Positions 28,130 through 36,805 of a stretch of 64,000 nucleotides of DNA are shown piece after piece. The translations under genes were made by a program, and so were the position numbers. The stretch is taken from NCBI RefSeq assembly GCF_002632825.1, contig NZ_NJAJ01000014.1:1-64000 (forward strand). Reading direction: 5' to 3'. Below the pieces are notes generated by a model. The model saw only the letters and a list, made by a program, of their open reading frames with translations. It searched no databases and was not told where the DNA came from. The DNA comes from Xenorhabdus stockiae (GTDB taxonomy: Bacteria > Pseudomonadota > Gammaproteobacteria > Enterobacterales > Enterobacteriaceae). The stretch's first letter is position 1, and the number at the start of each line of letters is the position of its first letter.

Positions 28130-28656
28130 TATTCTCCTCTCTTATAAATCTTCTGGTTCCACCTGACCTCCATGTATGTTTATGTTTTTGCAATTTACTA
28201 TGTTGTTCCCACGCCGGGCGATTACACGAAATTAGATTTCTGCCCGAATGATATTTCAGTATCCATATTTTCTTTATATTCAGGCAGATAATGTAATTCG
28301 GGTAATCATCTTCTGTGCCATCCGGTAACAGGTAAGACTGTTTCCCTTATACAACGCGGTCAATATTGTACACTAAATGGCAATAATTTCATTGAAAACA
28401 ATTTCTTTGCGTTACAAAAGTACTATTAAAGGCACTCATCCAGCCTGAATTGTGAGTCTCCGCTTGTGTAGCAGGGGTTCGGTTCGGGTAATCCGCTCGA
28501 GCAGGATATATACACTTCGTCTTTCAAGTTGCCTCTTTGTTGTCTGCTCCCGCTCATCCCAGTCACCGTTTTTATAAACATACGGTTTCTATGCTTCCGG
28601 GGATTACTGAGAGGCTCCTTCCTCTCAACGTTCAGCAAGTCAGGCTGAGAATAACG
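28130..28656. other. Intergenic region with a truncated ERIC element
   Basis: These 527 bases separate the SnoaL-like gene from the DUF805 gene. They contain the incomplete ERIC copy at 28507-28605 and no convincing gene. The insertion interrupts what would otherwise be one minus-strand transcription unit. Confidence 0.55.
28507..28605 (-). repeat. Truncated ERIC element
   Basis: One arm is clear, with TATACACTTCGTCTTTCAAG followed by the CTCATCCCAGTCACC and TCCGGGGATT core in reverse orientation. The distal arm carrying TTTCAAG...TGTATA is not found after GGGGATTACTGAG. It is therefore a one-ended copy, unlike the full copy at 96 and the core-deleted copy at 1240. Confidence 0.65.
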
Positions 28657-29442
28657 CTAAAAAATGCCGTAACGATGTAATGCTTGCTCATCCTCCGGTA
28701 CCGGAGTGATAGCATCCCAAAGTTCAGCGACTTTACCATTCTCAACGCGCCACAATTCAAAGTAGCTATGACGTTCTCCGGCGATACTTCCTTCCGAATG
28801 AGTCAGAACAAACTGACCGTCAGCAACGGTGCGGTGGATTTTTGTATAATGCAGCCCTTTTCCTTCATCTTTCAGTTGCTGAAGAAATGCAATAACCGCT
28901 GCCGCACCATCAGATATATCCGGGCTATGCTGACGGAACGCCTCACCATTGGTGTAGGTGATAAATTCACCATAGTCTCCTTCAATCAGAGCACGTCTGA
29001 AGAAATTCACCACCAGCTTACGATTTTTTTCCCTGTCATGGTTGTCGCCCGCGTCAGTCGGGCCATCTAACTGAGTCCGACCGCTGGCATTAGGTGCAGC
29101 CTGTGGCACTAAACCGTCCCAGTGTTCCACGATCAAACCATCAACAACCCGATACAAATCGAAGCCAACCAACGGCTGAGTATCTAATCCCGTAAAACGG
29201 CCGTGAATAGCAACCAGATCACCATCCTGTAATACGCGGTAGGCTTCATGGTGAAGCTCAGGATGTGTCTGAACCAGTTCACGCAGGCCGGCAAGCCCAT
29301 CTCTGACCAGCGGGGAATGTTCGATGAAATTCGGCGAAAAATAACGTTCAAGTGCTCCTACATCACGGTCAGTAAACAGTTCGCGGTGAGCACGTGCTAC
29401 TACATCGCGTGAAGCTATAACCTGATTGATAGCCTGATTCAT
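28657..29442 (-). CDS. Tandem SnoaL-like (NTF2 fold) protein
   Basis: The 261-residue protein consists of two similar halves of about 125 residues, each with the SnoaL/NTF2-like cone-fold pattern. The first has a helix, then YFSPNFIEHSP, a helix, HHEAYRVLQDGDLVAIHGRFTG, then FDLYRVVDGLIVEHWD. The second repeats this as GEAFRQHSPDISDG, HYTKIHRTVADGQFVLTHSEGS and FELWRVENGKVAELWD. Relatives include polyketide cyclases, dehydratases and many uncharacterised small enzymes; the substrate is unknown. The start has GGGAG 8 nt upstream and lies 16 bp after the aldehyde dehydrogenase stop, so the two are surely co-transcribed. Confidence 0.8.
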   Translation of the reverse strand: MNQAINQVIASRDVVARAHRELFTDRDVGALERYFSPNFIEHSPLVRDGLAGLRELVQTHPELHHEAYRVLQDGDLVAIHGRFTGLDTQPLVGFDLYRVVDGLIVEHWDGLVPQAAPNASGRTQLDGPTDAGDNHDREKNRKLVVNFFRRALIEGDYGEFITYTNGEAFRQHSPDISDGAAAVIAFLQQLKDEGKGLHYTKIHRTVADGQFVLTHSEGSIAGERHSYFELWRVENGKVAELWDAITPVPEDEQALHRYGIF

Positions 29443-29458
29443 TATGGATACTCCCGCA

Positions 29459-30889
29459 TTAGTCGTTAGAACTCATCACGTGTTTGATACGCGTATATTC
29501 ATCGAAACTATAAGCCGACAGATCTTTACCGTATCCGGAGTGCTTAAAACCGCCGTGTGGAGCTTCTGCCGCAAGAGGAATATGGGCGTTGATCCAGACC
29601 GTGCCAAAATCAAGCTCACGGGACAGGCGCAATGTTCGAGCATGGTCACGGGTCCAGACACTGGAGGCTAACCCGTATTTCACGTCGTTGGCTTTCTCAA
29701 TCGCTTCTTCTTCTGTTTTGAATTTCTGTACCGTGATAACCGGACCAAAAATTTCGGTCTGAATCATTTCATCGTGCTGCTCCAGACCGGTGATTACCGT
29801 AGGTTCAAAGTAATATCCCGGACGTTCAGCCTGACGCCCGCCTGTTTCGATACGAGCATAAGCAGGCCGACGTGCAATAAATCCCTTAACCTGTTCCAGC
29901 TGGCGAATATTGTTAAGTGGCCCATATAGCGCTTCTTCATCTTCAGGATCGCCAAATCGGGTTGCTTTAGCTACCGCGACTAATTTCGTCACGAAGGTAT
30001 CGTAAACAGATTCATGCACCAGCACACGCGAAGCGGCTGTGCAGTCCTGACCGGCGTTGAAGTACCCCGCAATAGCAATGGTTTCCACCACTTTGTCCAT
30101 ATCCGCATCGGCAAAAACAATGACCGGAGCTTTACCGCCTAATTCCAGATGTGATCGGGTGAGATTGGCTGCTGCCGAAGAAGCGACCTGCAAACCAGCC
30201 CGCACAGAGCCAGTGATGGAAACCATAGCCGGGGTTTTGTGTGAAACAACCAGAGCGCCTGCGCTGGCATTACCTAGTACTACGTTGAACGTACCGGCAG
30301 GAAAGAACGGTGCAGCCAGTTCAGCCAGCAATAAAGTGCTCTCCGGCGTAGTATCACTCGGCTTAAGTACAATAGTATTGCCAGCGGCCAGAGCAGGTGC
30401 AATCTTCCATGCTGCCATCATTAATGGGTAATTCCATGGAGTAACCTGCCCCACTACACCCAGCGGCTCGCGTCGGATACTACTGGTCATACCGGAAAGA
30501 TATTCCGCTGTTGCCTTACCTTCCAAAAAGCGGGCTGCACCAGCGAAAAAACGGATATGATCAGCCGAAGTTGCCACTTCCTCAGAAGCAATCAGATGTT
30601 TGAGCTGCCCGGTATTACGGCTTTGCACCTCGACCAGACGTTCAGCGTTTTTTTCTACCGAGTCAGCCAATGCTAAAAGCGCCTTCTGGCGCTCAGAAGG
30701 GGTACTCCGGCCCCATACTTTAAATGCCGCTTTAGCAGATGCATAAGCATTATTAACATCTTCAGCATTCGCATTAGGAGAACGTGCATAAGATTTACCC
30801 GTGACCGGGCTGATCAAATCAAAATATTCAGAGCCTTTAGATTCAATATACTGTCCATTAATAAAATGCCTGAGAGTGGCTATCGACAT
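29459..30889 (-). CDS. NAD(P)-dependent aldehyde dehydrogenase, aminobutyraldehyde-dehydrogenase-like
   Basis: The protein has 476 residues, normal length for the ALDH superfamily. Catalytic and cofactor residues are visible: Asn153 in TPWNYP, Lys176 in VLKPSD, Glu249 in LELGGKAP, the nucleophile Cys283 in GQDCTAASR, and EIFGPV near residue 395. The overall similarity is to PatD/YdcW-type gamma-aminobutyraldehyde and related aminoaldehyde dehydrogenases rather than to betaine- or succinate-semialdehyde forms, though the exact substrate is inferred. It is the first gene of a minus-strand set that continues with the SnoaL-like protein and, past an ERIC insertion, a DUF805 protein and an amine-oxidase-like flavoprotein. 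This suggests amine or polyamine breakdown. ATG has AGGAGA 6 nt upstream. Confidence 0.88.
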   Translation of the reverse strand: MSIATLRHFINGQYIESKGSEYFDLISPVTGKSYARSPNANAEDVNNAYASAKAAFKVWGRSTPSERQKALLALADSVEKNAERLVEVQSRNTGQLKHLIASEEVATSADHIRFFAGAARFLEGKATAEYLSGMTSSIRREPLGVVGQVTPWNYPLMMAAWKIAPALAAGNTIVLKPSDTTPESTLLLAELAAPFFPAGTFNVVLGNASAGALVVSHKTPAMVSITGSVRAGLQVASSAAANLTRSHLELGGKAPVIVFADADMDKVVETIAIAGYFNAGQDCTAASRVLVHESVYDTFVTKLVAVAKATRFGDPEDEEALYGPLNNIRQLEQVKGFIARRPAYARIETGGRQAERPGYYFEPTVITGLEQHDEMIQTEIFGPVITVQKFKTEEEAIEKANDVKYGLASSVWTRDHARTLRLSRELDFGTVWINAHIPLAAEAPHGGFKHSGYGKDLSAYSFDEYTRIKHVMSSND

Positions 30890-31332
30890 GCTTATCTCCT
30901 GATAGGGTTAATGTATAAAATATAACCTATGAATTAATATATTTAATGGTTATGCCACAGTCAAATATGTATAAAAAATGTAAAAACATGTGAACCATTA
31001 GATACATACGTGTAACTTTCAGGCATTTCCGGCAGGAAAATTATGCAAATCTGTGAGAAGGATCGAAGATTTTAGGCATGCTGAGGCTGGTGAGTCTATG
31101 GTGGGTGTAGCTGAACCAATAATTGGGCACAGCTTAAAAGTCGTGGTGAGACACTTAAATAACTTTAATTATCGATTGTTTTTTGAGCTACGTTTGTTCG
31201 TGGGACTTCTTTATACTAACGGAAATAGGTAAATAACCTATTTGCTATTATTCATTGTCATTTCAGTTCTCTATTAGTGATGAAGTAATAAGAATTCTTA
31301 TTTTAAATATTTTCATCAAAAAAGGGGGCGAT
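30890..31332. other. Divergent intergenic region
   Basis: These 443 bases lie between the minus-strand dehydrogenase and the plus-strand protease cluster and should contain both promoters. I see no palindromes or repeats strong enough to name as operators. Confidence 0.45.
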
Positions 31333-31440
31333 ATGAACGTCTTATTTAATATAAATTTTGATGGACTTATCTTTGATAAGCCAACTCTGACCAACCTATT
31401 TGATCGGAGAACATCAAAATGCACCCTACTTACTATCTGA
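31333..31440 (+). CDS. Possible 35-residue leader ORF
   Basis: ATG is preceded by AGGGGG with a 4-nt spacer. The peptide contains FNINFDGLIFDKPTLTNLFD and matches no family I recognise. Its stop overlaps the start of the next small ORF by 22 bp. It may be a leader peptide or chance. Confidence 0.2.
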   Translation: MNVLFNINFDGLIFDKPTLTNLFDRRTSKCTLLTI

Positions 31441-31655
31441 ATGCCCGTGTAAAGGGCAAAATTCACGCTGCAAGACTAATCATGCAGCCTGAACAAACTC
31501 GTCAGATGAGTTGCCATGCTGGAACTTATGTTCCTGGTTGTATTTCTACGGGCTACCAGCCGCTCGTCGCAGATAAAACACTCTCTTGCCAGCTCCGAAT
31601 ATTTATTCTTACCTTTTTTATTCCAAGAATACAGGAGGCTTATTATCATGAATAA
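31419..31655 (+). CDS. Possible 78-residue ORF overlapping the protease start
   Basis: The ATG has GGAGA 9 nt upstream. The ORF ends 8 bp inside the protease gene (CATGAATAA serves both), an arrangement typical of translational coupling. The sequence (MHPTYYLNARVKGKIH..., with two Cys and a hydrophobic end LRIFILTFFIP) has no recognised family and no clear signal peptide. It could be a real partner protein, a coupling leader or a decayed gene. Confidence 0.3.
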   Translation: MHPTYYLNARVKGKIHAARLIMQPEQTRQMSCHAGTYVPGCISTGYQPLVADKTLSCQLRIFILTFFIPRIQEAYYHE

Positions 31656-33852
31656 TCATGAAGTTATTATGAGCCATGCTCCTATAAACCCTCAATTATA
31701 TCCCTGGATAGTTCGAATAATCATCAGATATACAGAAGAGGAATCCCATCAAAGAGTCCGTGGAGTGGCAACCGGTATAGCCATCAGTCCCCATATAGTT
31801 TTGACAGCTTTACATGTATACCCAGATAACGACGATCCTAATGAAGATCTGTCCATTAGAATATATTGGCGTCGAAATTATCTTGGAAGACCAGCTAATC
31901 CTGACTACGGTATCAGTATCGAGTATGACAATTTTATAGAGGAAGGGAGGGACGGTGATATCATAGCACTACGCTTAAGTACCCCCCTTCACTTAACGTC
32001 ATATGCACCGTTAGGTCTATTCTATCGGCTGCCTATCTCCCCTGATGGTAACATTGCACCAGTTGAAATCATGGGGTTTGGCTTTGGGGCCGGCTCAGGT
32101 GATCGACGCGCGAATACTGTGATTCCACCCGATACCTTTCACGGGTTCCGGGCTACTCTGGACAGAGTCCAACCTAATGTGCTTAGAGGAGGACGTGAAG
32201 TGTGGGCAGCCTTCGGGCCTGGAACGGGATCATCTACGTATGGAGACTCGGGTGGACCTATAATGTTTAATGATCCGCAACGAGGCCCTGTAGTTATTGG
32301 GCTCATCTCTGGGGGAGAGCCGCCAGGATCGAGCACACCGACACACATCTACTTTACTCCTTTAGAAGATAACATTGCTCTTATTGAATATCTTCAGTTG
32401 GAATCAGTATCGATAGGATACGCAATAATAATCGCCACTTTTTTCCTTAGCTGGAGGAGAGCTCACTTTCGATATGGAGGAGGGTCTGGAGGAAGCGGAA
32501 GATCCAGCATAGCCGATAGCTCAATATCAAATCCTGATTTATCCGGTTGGCGTGTGTTCTGGCAGGAGGTGAAGGACGGGACATCATGGTCGAGTGCGAA
32601 ATACAAGGATATCCTTGATCCTCAGGCAGAAAAAGCGGAACTAAAAGTAGAACAGGGTGCATTATGGCGGGCAACGGTGTTGCCGTTGATTGGAGACCCA
32701 CCCCAATTAGTGGGCAAGAATCACTTTCCAGCGGCTAACCTGCCGAGCAGTCTTGTAGGCTCGATTACAGATAAGTACACAATGCCCACTAACCTGAAAG
32801 TGATTGCTGCCAACAACGCAGGAAAAAACTCTGTTCACGCATCCTGGGATGAAGCTCTGGCGGCGTCGGGCATACCGGCAGCAGGGTATCGCGTATTCTT
32901 TCAGGGGAAAACGGCAAGCGGTGCGTGGTCATCGTGGTCACACTTGCCGGATACGGACAAGCGCGAAGCCATGTTTCAGGTGACCAGTGCCACGGATATA
33001 GGCCCGTGGCGAGTCGTCGTGTTACCACTGTATACATTACCCAACGTCACTGCTGTCGTGGGCGCCGATGAACACGGCAATCCGTTTGCAGCAGATGCAG
33101 ACACACGCGGTGTGCAGATCGATAAACCAATACTATTCAGCCAGTTCCCAAAACCAGAAGAAACGCTCTATATCACCACTGGGACTATAGGTTCGGGCTC
33201 GGTGATAGCATTATTCAACCATGTGAACCCCGAAGAGAAGGAAGGTTCCCTGCAATGGGAGTGGGCGGATAGCGCGGACGGGACGTTTATACCCGGTGGC
33301 CGGTGGGTAGGAATGTCAGGGCAAAACAGTGTGCAGATGGTGTTCGGAACAAAGGATGATCCAGCAACCGAAAACAACTCAGGATGGTACCGCCTGCGGG
33401 CAACCAATAACCTGGGTGAAAACATAAGTCAGCCAGTACATGTGGTCATCAGCGAGCAGGTGTTACCACAATTGCTGGATCAGACGCCAGTCTCCTATGG
33501 AGAAGCGGTGGGGTATACCAACAGTGCCGGGGATGCGGAAATCGAGGTGTTATTTACCGCTTATCCGGCCCCGACCAATGCACAGGTAATGTGGGAAAAA
33601 TTAGACCCGGCAACTCAAAAATACACTCCGAACATTAGCGACCGCTTATTCTCATTACCGCTTCAATCATACGGAAAAGAGAAAGAACATAAGTACATTG
33701 CCACTCTGGTCTTCGGGCAGGAAAAAACCTACCCGACTGAAGAGGATTCAGGCTGGTATATCGCTCATATCAAGACCACATTCGCCGACAAAAGTGAGCA
33801 CGAAACCTATTCGCTTCCCGTCTTCGTCAGTATCGGCGCATCTGTCAACTGA
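31648..33852 (+). CDS. Trypsin-like serine protease with FnIII/Ig-like repeats
   Basis: The start at 31648 has AGGAGG 8 nt upstream; a longer in-frame start at 31516 lacks this. The product is 734 residues. Residues 20-250 form an S1-type protease with a complete triad: His56 in LTALHV, Asp104 (or 102) in RDGDIIAL and Ser201 in TYGDSGGP. A hydrophobic stretch (about 255-268) and a Gly/Ser linker (YGGGSGGSGRSS, 276-287) follow. Then come two FnIII-like repeats sharing G-RVF-Q...WSS...WR-VLPL, and two Ig-like domains each ending DSGWY or NSGWY. No N-terminal signal peptide is visible, although the adhesive repeats suggest an extracellular role. Export might therefore use another route, or the hydrophobic stretch may be an anchor. 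The next gene, 25 bp downstream, encodes a secreted Ig-like protein. Confidence 0.8.
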   Translation: MNNHEVIMSHAPINPQLYPWIVRIIIRYTEEESHQRVRGVATGIAISPHIVLTALHVYPDNDDPNEDLSIRIYWRRNYLGRPANPDYGISIEYDNFIEEGRDGDIIALRLSTPLHLTSYAPLGLFYRLPISPDGNIAPVEIMGFGFGAGSGDRRANTVIPPDTFHGFRATLDRVQPNVLRGGREVWAAFGPGTGSSTYGDSGGPIMFNDPQRGPVVIGLISGGEPPGSSTPTHIYFTPLEDNIALIEYLQLESVSIGYAIIIATFFLSWRRAHFRYGGGSGGSGRSSIADSSISNPDLSGWRVFWQEVKDGTSWSSAKYKDILDPQAEKAELKVEQGALWRATVLPLIGDPPQLVGKNHFPAANLPSSLVGSITDKYTMPTNLKVIAANNAGKNSVHASWDEALAASGIPAAGYRVFFQGKTASGAWSSWSHLPDTDKREAMFQVTSATDIGPWRVVVLPLYTLPNVTAVVGADEHGNPFAADADTRGVQIDKPILFSQFPKPEETLYITTGTIGSGSVIALFNHVNPEEKEGSLQWEWADSADGTFIPGGRWVGMSGQNSVQMVFGTKDDPATENNSGWYRLRATNNLGENISQPVHVVISEQVLPQLLDQTPVSYGEAVGYTNSAGDAEIEVLFTAYPAPTNAQVMWEKLDPATQKYTPNISDRLFSLPLQSYGKEKEHKYIATLVFGQEKTYPTEEDSGWYIAHIKTTFADKSEHETYSLPVFVSIGASVN

Positions 33853-33877
33853 GCTATGAAAACGAAGGAGTAAAACA

Positions 33878-35665
33878 ATGAATAAAAATCGGACAATAGG
33901 AGTAAAAAACTCCGCAATACGAGACAACATGTCGACACTACTGCGAATTCTGGCAGGCGGGTTGATGGCCATAGTTCTGGGCTTCGGGTTGAATGCTACG
34001 CCTGCACATGCAGCCGGAACTTGGACGATGTTTATGACAAACTTTTCCGATAAGACTATCACTCTCCATCCTAGCAATTCTACGTGTATGTATAGTACAG
34101 GCGGAGAGCAGACGGTTCTGCCCAACGGGACAAATACCTTCACGTTTGAGGACTCGAACTCATTTTTTGGTGGTTGTTCATTGAGAGAAAAGTATATCGA
34201 TTGGGAGGTAACGATCGAAGGCTTACCGGCGCCTACCGGATCCGGTCGCTTTAGTCTGCGCTGGGACCATGTGTATTACTGGTCTGGCGCAGAATGGCGT
34301 ACACAGATAACAAGCCCTGATTCATCCTTAGGTATACCGGTAACGGGAGCGAATTGCACCGAAATGGAGGGATTCCCCGAACCTGAGTATAGTTGTTTGA
34401 ATGTTTGGCAAAAGGCACCGAATAACGATGGAGGTAAAATTTGGCTCTACTTCAACTTCGTACATATCAACCAGCAAGGTGAAAACGCGACTTATATGTA
34501 TGAAGACGAGGCAAAATTCAGCGGTATTGGCGACATCAGAAATACCATTACTTTACATCAAGGATCTCCTCATGGAAATCCACTCCCCGGCTGCGAGAAC
34601 ATATCCGTCAGTCAAAAGCAGGGGGGATACAATGGTAATTGGTCTTGCACTTCGAGTTCCCTTCCGTACGGCATAACTCAGATTGTTGCCGTTCAGAATG
34701 ATGGTATCTCTTCGCACTCTTCAACACCATACACTATCCTTGCGGAGCTAAAGGTGCATTCCCCCAGAGATAACGAAATTATCTTCAAAACCCTTGGCCC
34801 CTATGAGATTAGAGGCCGGGCGACTCCCGGTGCGAAAATCGACGTGACACCTCGCGAGGGAGGAACTCCGGCAGGAGCATCCCCCTTTAGCTGCTCGGCA
34901 ACTGCCGATGAATCGGGCGGTTGGTATTGCAAAAAGAAATTTCCCGCGCTCATTGATGGCACCTATCAGTGGGACGTCACACAAACTTTCAATGGGTATG
35001 GCAGTCAAATCAATACAAATACAGGATATTATCACCTGACTGTCGGAGAGCTTAAGGTTTCGATTGATCCGATTGGGGTAGATGGAGTTGTGCCTGACTG
35101 GGGTGAGTTCTTGCAGATCCATGGACTGGGAACCCCTCGCGATACCGTACACCTTCTTGTACAGAAGGACGGAGATTCTAAGACGATACTAAAATCTCAC
35201 AACTGCAGAGAAAACTCAGCTCCCGATCAACCTGATATGCACCCCATTTCTGACACGAGTACCTGGGGATGCAACTATCCCATTCCCGAGGTAGGAACTA
35301 CCTGGGACGTCACTGCTACACAATATCGCCCCCACGGAGAGGAAGTGCAGGAACCCGCAAAAACGTCTTTCAGCGTCAAAAATGCGGCTCCTCTATTAGT
35401 GCATAAACAAAAAGACTCAAACGACCGGAACGATAAGATAACCCTCTCTGGAACAGCAACTCCGGGTGCTACCGTCAAAGTTACCACTAAACAAGGGCCT
35501 CAGTGCCTGGTTAATGTGACAACAAACTCTTCAGGATTGCACATCCCTACGCCTTGGTCATGCACATTGGACAACGTTAATGCTGGAGGATTAGATTTCA
35601 CGGCTGTCCAGATATACGGTTCTATCATCAGTGCTCCGATTACTGGTTCAACAAATGACCTATAA
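33878..35665 (+). CDS. Secreted protein with bacterial Ig-like repeats
   Basis: The 595-residue protein has a long basic n-region, then a signal peptide (LLRILAGGLMAIVLGFGLNA) with likely cleavage after AHA at residue 45. The first 230 mature residues are Cys-containing and unrecognised. The C-terminal half has about three repeats with an 'IxGxATPGAxVxV' pattern (EIRGRATPGAKIDV, LQIHGLGTPRDTVHLLV, TLSGTATPGATVKV), typical of bacterial Ig-like folds, each with a Cys pair suited to periplasmic or extracellular oxidation. ATG has AAGGAG 8 nt upstream. It follows the protease gene by 25 bp and is closed by a strong terminator, so the two form an operon. It may be a surface or secreted partner, and possibly substrate, of that protease; this is inference. 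Confidence 0.7.
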   Translation: MNKNRTIGVKNSAIRDNMSTLLRILAGGLMAIVLGFGLNATPAHAAGTWTMFMTNFSDKTITLHPSNSTCMYSTGGEQTVLPNGTNTFTFEDSNSFFGGCSLREKYIDWEVTIEGLPAPTGSGRFSLRWDHVYYWSGAEWRTQITSPDSSLGIPVTGANCTEMEGFPEPEYSCLNVWQKAPNNDGGKIWLYFNFVHINQQGENATYMYEDEAKFSGIGDIRNTITLHQGSPHGNPLPGCENISVSQKQGGYNGNWSCTSSSLPYGITQIVAVQNDGISSHSSTPYTILAELKVHSPRDNEIIFKTLGPYEIRGRATPGAKIDVTPREGGTPAGASPFSCSATADESGGWYCKKKFPALIDGTYQWDVTQTFNGYGSQINTNTGYYHLTVGELKVSIDPIGVDGVVPDWGEFLQIHGLGTPRDTVHLLVQKDGDSKTILKSHNCRENSAPDQPDMHPISDTSTWGCNYPIPEVGTTWDVTATQYRPHGEEVQEPAKTSFSVKNAAPLLVHKQKDSNDRNDKITLSGTATPGATVKVTTKQGPQCLVNVTTNSSGLHIPTPWSCTLDNVNAGGLDFTAVQIYGSIISAPITGSTNDL

Positions 35666-35701
35666 TGTAGCGCCATTTTAGTGAACACAGAGATAGGCAT
35701 A

Positions 35702-35740
35702 GTTACCGGCTGACTTCATCGTCAGCCGGTAACTTTCTTT
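35702..35740 (+). terminator. Strong Rho-independent terminator
   Basis: GTTACCGGCTGAC and GTCAGCCGGTAAC form a perfect 13-bp stem around TTCATC, followed by TTTCTTT. It ends the protease / Ig-like operon. The opposing porin gene ends 44 bp further on, so it may also act in reverse. Confidence 0.9.
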
Positions 35741-35783
35741 ACTGGAGCACACGATGATAATGATGAAACATGAAAGATCATTT

Positions 35784-36749
35784 TTAAAATGGAAGGGCGA
35801 CTTTTAAAAAGAGTTGCGAGCCTGCCGGGCGATTAGTCACGATCAGGTCTTTTTGCCATTTCAGGGCCACCAGCAAACCTTTATCATTAGCGTAACGGAC
35901 GGAAGGCCCCAAACCAAATGCGCTCGCTTTACCCTGTGCTGAATTGGGTCCGCTGTCATTTGTGACCTGCTGGAATGCATAACCACCAACCCCAGCGACC
36001 AAACCATTACCGAATCCCCAGCCCAGTGCATAATCTATATGAAAAGCCCGACCGGATGTTGTATTGGTCTTTTTATTTTTCAGATTAAAGTCATACATCA
36101 CTTTTAAGTCAGTATTGTAACCGTAAGCCGGAAAGTAGCTTATCGCCCAGACAGGCTGAAATGCCCAGTGATTTTTCCCCGGGCTGGAAGGATCATGGCG
36201 ATTATAGCTGCCTGTTGGTGCACTGATATCAAGACCGATAACATAACCTAAATCCGGAGCCGGATGATACCCAAGAGCCGGGCCAAAAGTGATATCCCCA
36301 ATCCCTTTACTGTCGCTGCGTTTACCCCCTGCTTCTGCTGTCACACTCAGTAAAGGTACAATAGTATGATAGGCCAGTTGCCCTCCCATAATTTGTTGAT
36401 CTGTGACCAGAACTAACCGGGGAGCAAGAACATTCACATTAACTTTAAATCCAGGCACAGGAAGCCGAGAACCGTTATTTCCCCTGAGTTGGTTATAGTG
36501 AATATTGCCACCATAAAGCAGTACATGGACTCCCGGTGGCGGCAAAACGCCTGACAGGTAATTATCTAACCCATCCGGATAGATACCAACACCGCCACCT
36601 TCTGTCGCCATAACAGAATGGCTTACAACTGAAGCACTCATAACGGAAATACTAAGTAGTGATAAAACGGTAAGCTGAGTCGCTCTCCGATACTTTATTA
36701 TTCCAATGTTTATCAGTTTTGCTTTTATTGCCGTGTATATTTTTATCAT
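35784..36749 (-). CDS. MetA-pathway-of-phenol-degradation family outer-membrane porin
   Basis: The ATG at 36749 has GGAGGA 8 nt upstream, giving 321 residues; the open frame extends further but without support. After a basic start and hydrophobic segment (LTVLSLLSISVMSASVV...VMATEGGG) comes a beta-barrel of alternating strands ending in a terminal Phe (LKVALPF). The spacing of motifs (GIGDITFGPALGYHPAPDLGY, GLDISAPTGSYNRHDPSSPGKN, FQPVWAISYFPAYGYNTDLKVMYDFN) is that of the Phenol_MetA_deg family. These are proposed channels for hydrophobic aromatics and usually lie in aromatic degradation operons. It is the last gene of the six-gene minus-strand operon, which supports uptake of an aromatic substrate. 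Confidence 0.82.
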   Translation of the reverse strand: MIKIYTAIKAKLINIGIIKYRRATQLTVLSLLSISVMSASVVSHSVMATEGGGVGIYPDGLDNYLSGVLPPPGVHVLLYGGNIHYNQLRGNNGSRLPVPGFKVNVNVLAPRLVLVTDQQIMGGQLAYHTIVPLLSVTAEAGGKRSDSKGIGDITFGPALGYHPAPDLGYVIGLDISAPTGSYNRHDPSSPGKNHWAFQPVWAISYFPAYGYNTDLKVMYDFNLKNKKTNTTSGRAFHIDYALGWGFGNGLVAGVGGYAFQQVTNDSGPNSAQGKASAFGLGPSVRYANDKGLLVALKWQKDLIVTNRPAGSQLFLKVALPF

Positions 36750-36805
36750 GACGGATCCTCCGGTATGGGAAGTGAACAGATATCGTATATGAGGAATGAA
36801 TGTGA

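Noticed and set aside
30057-30431. 124-codon plus-strand frame
   Set aside because: It is the antisense of the aldehyde dehydrogenase gene, which has full catalytic motifs on the other strand.
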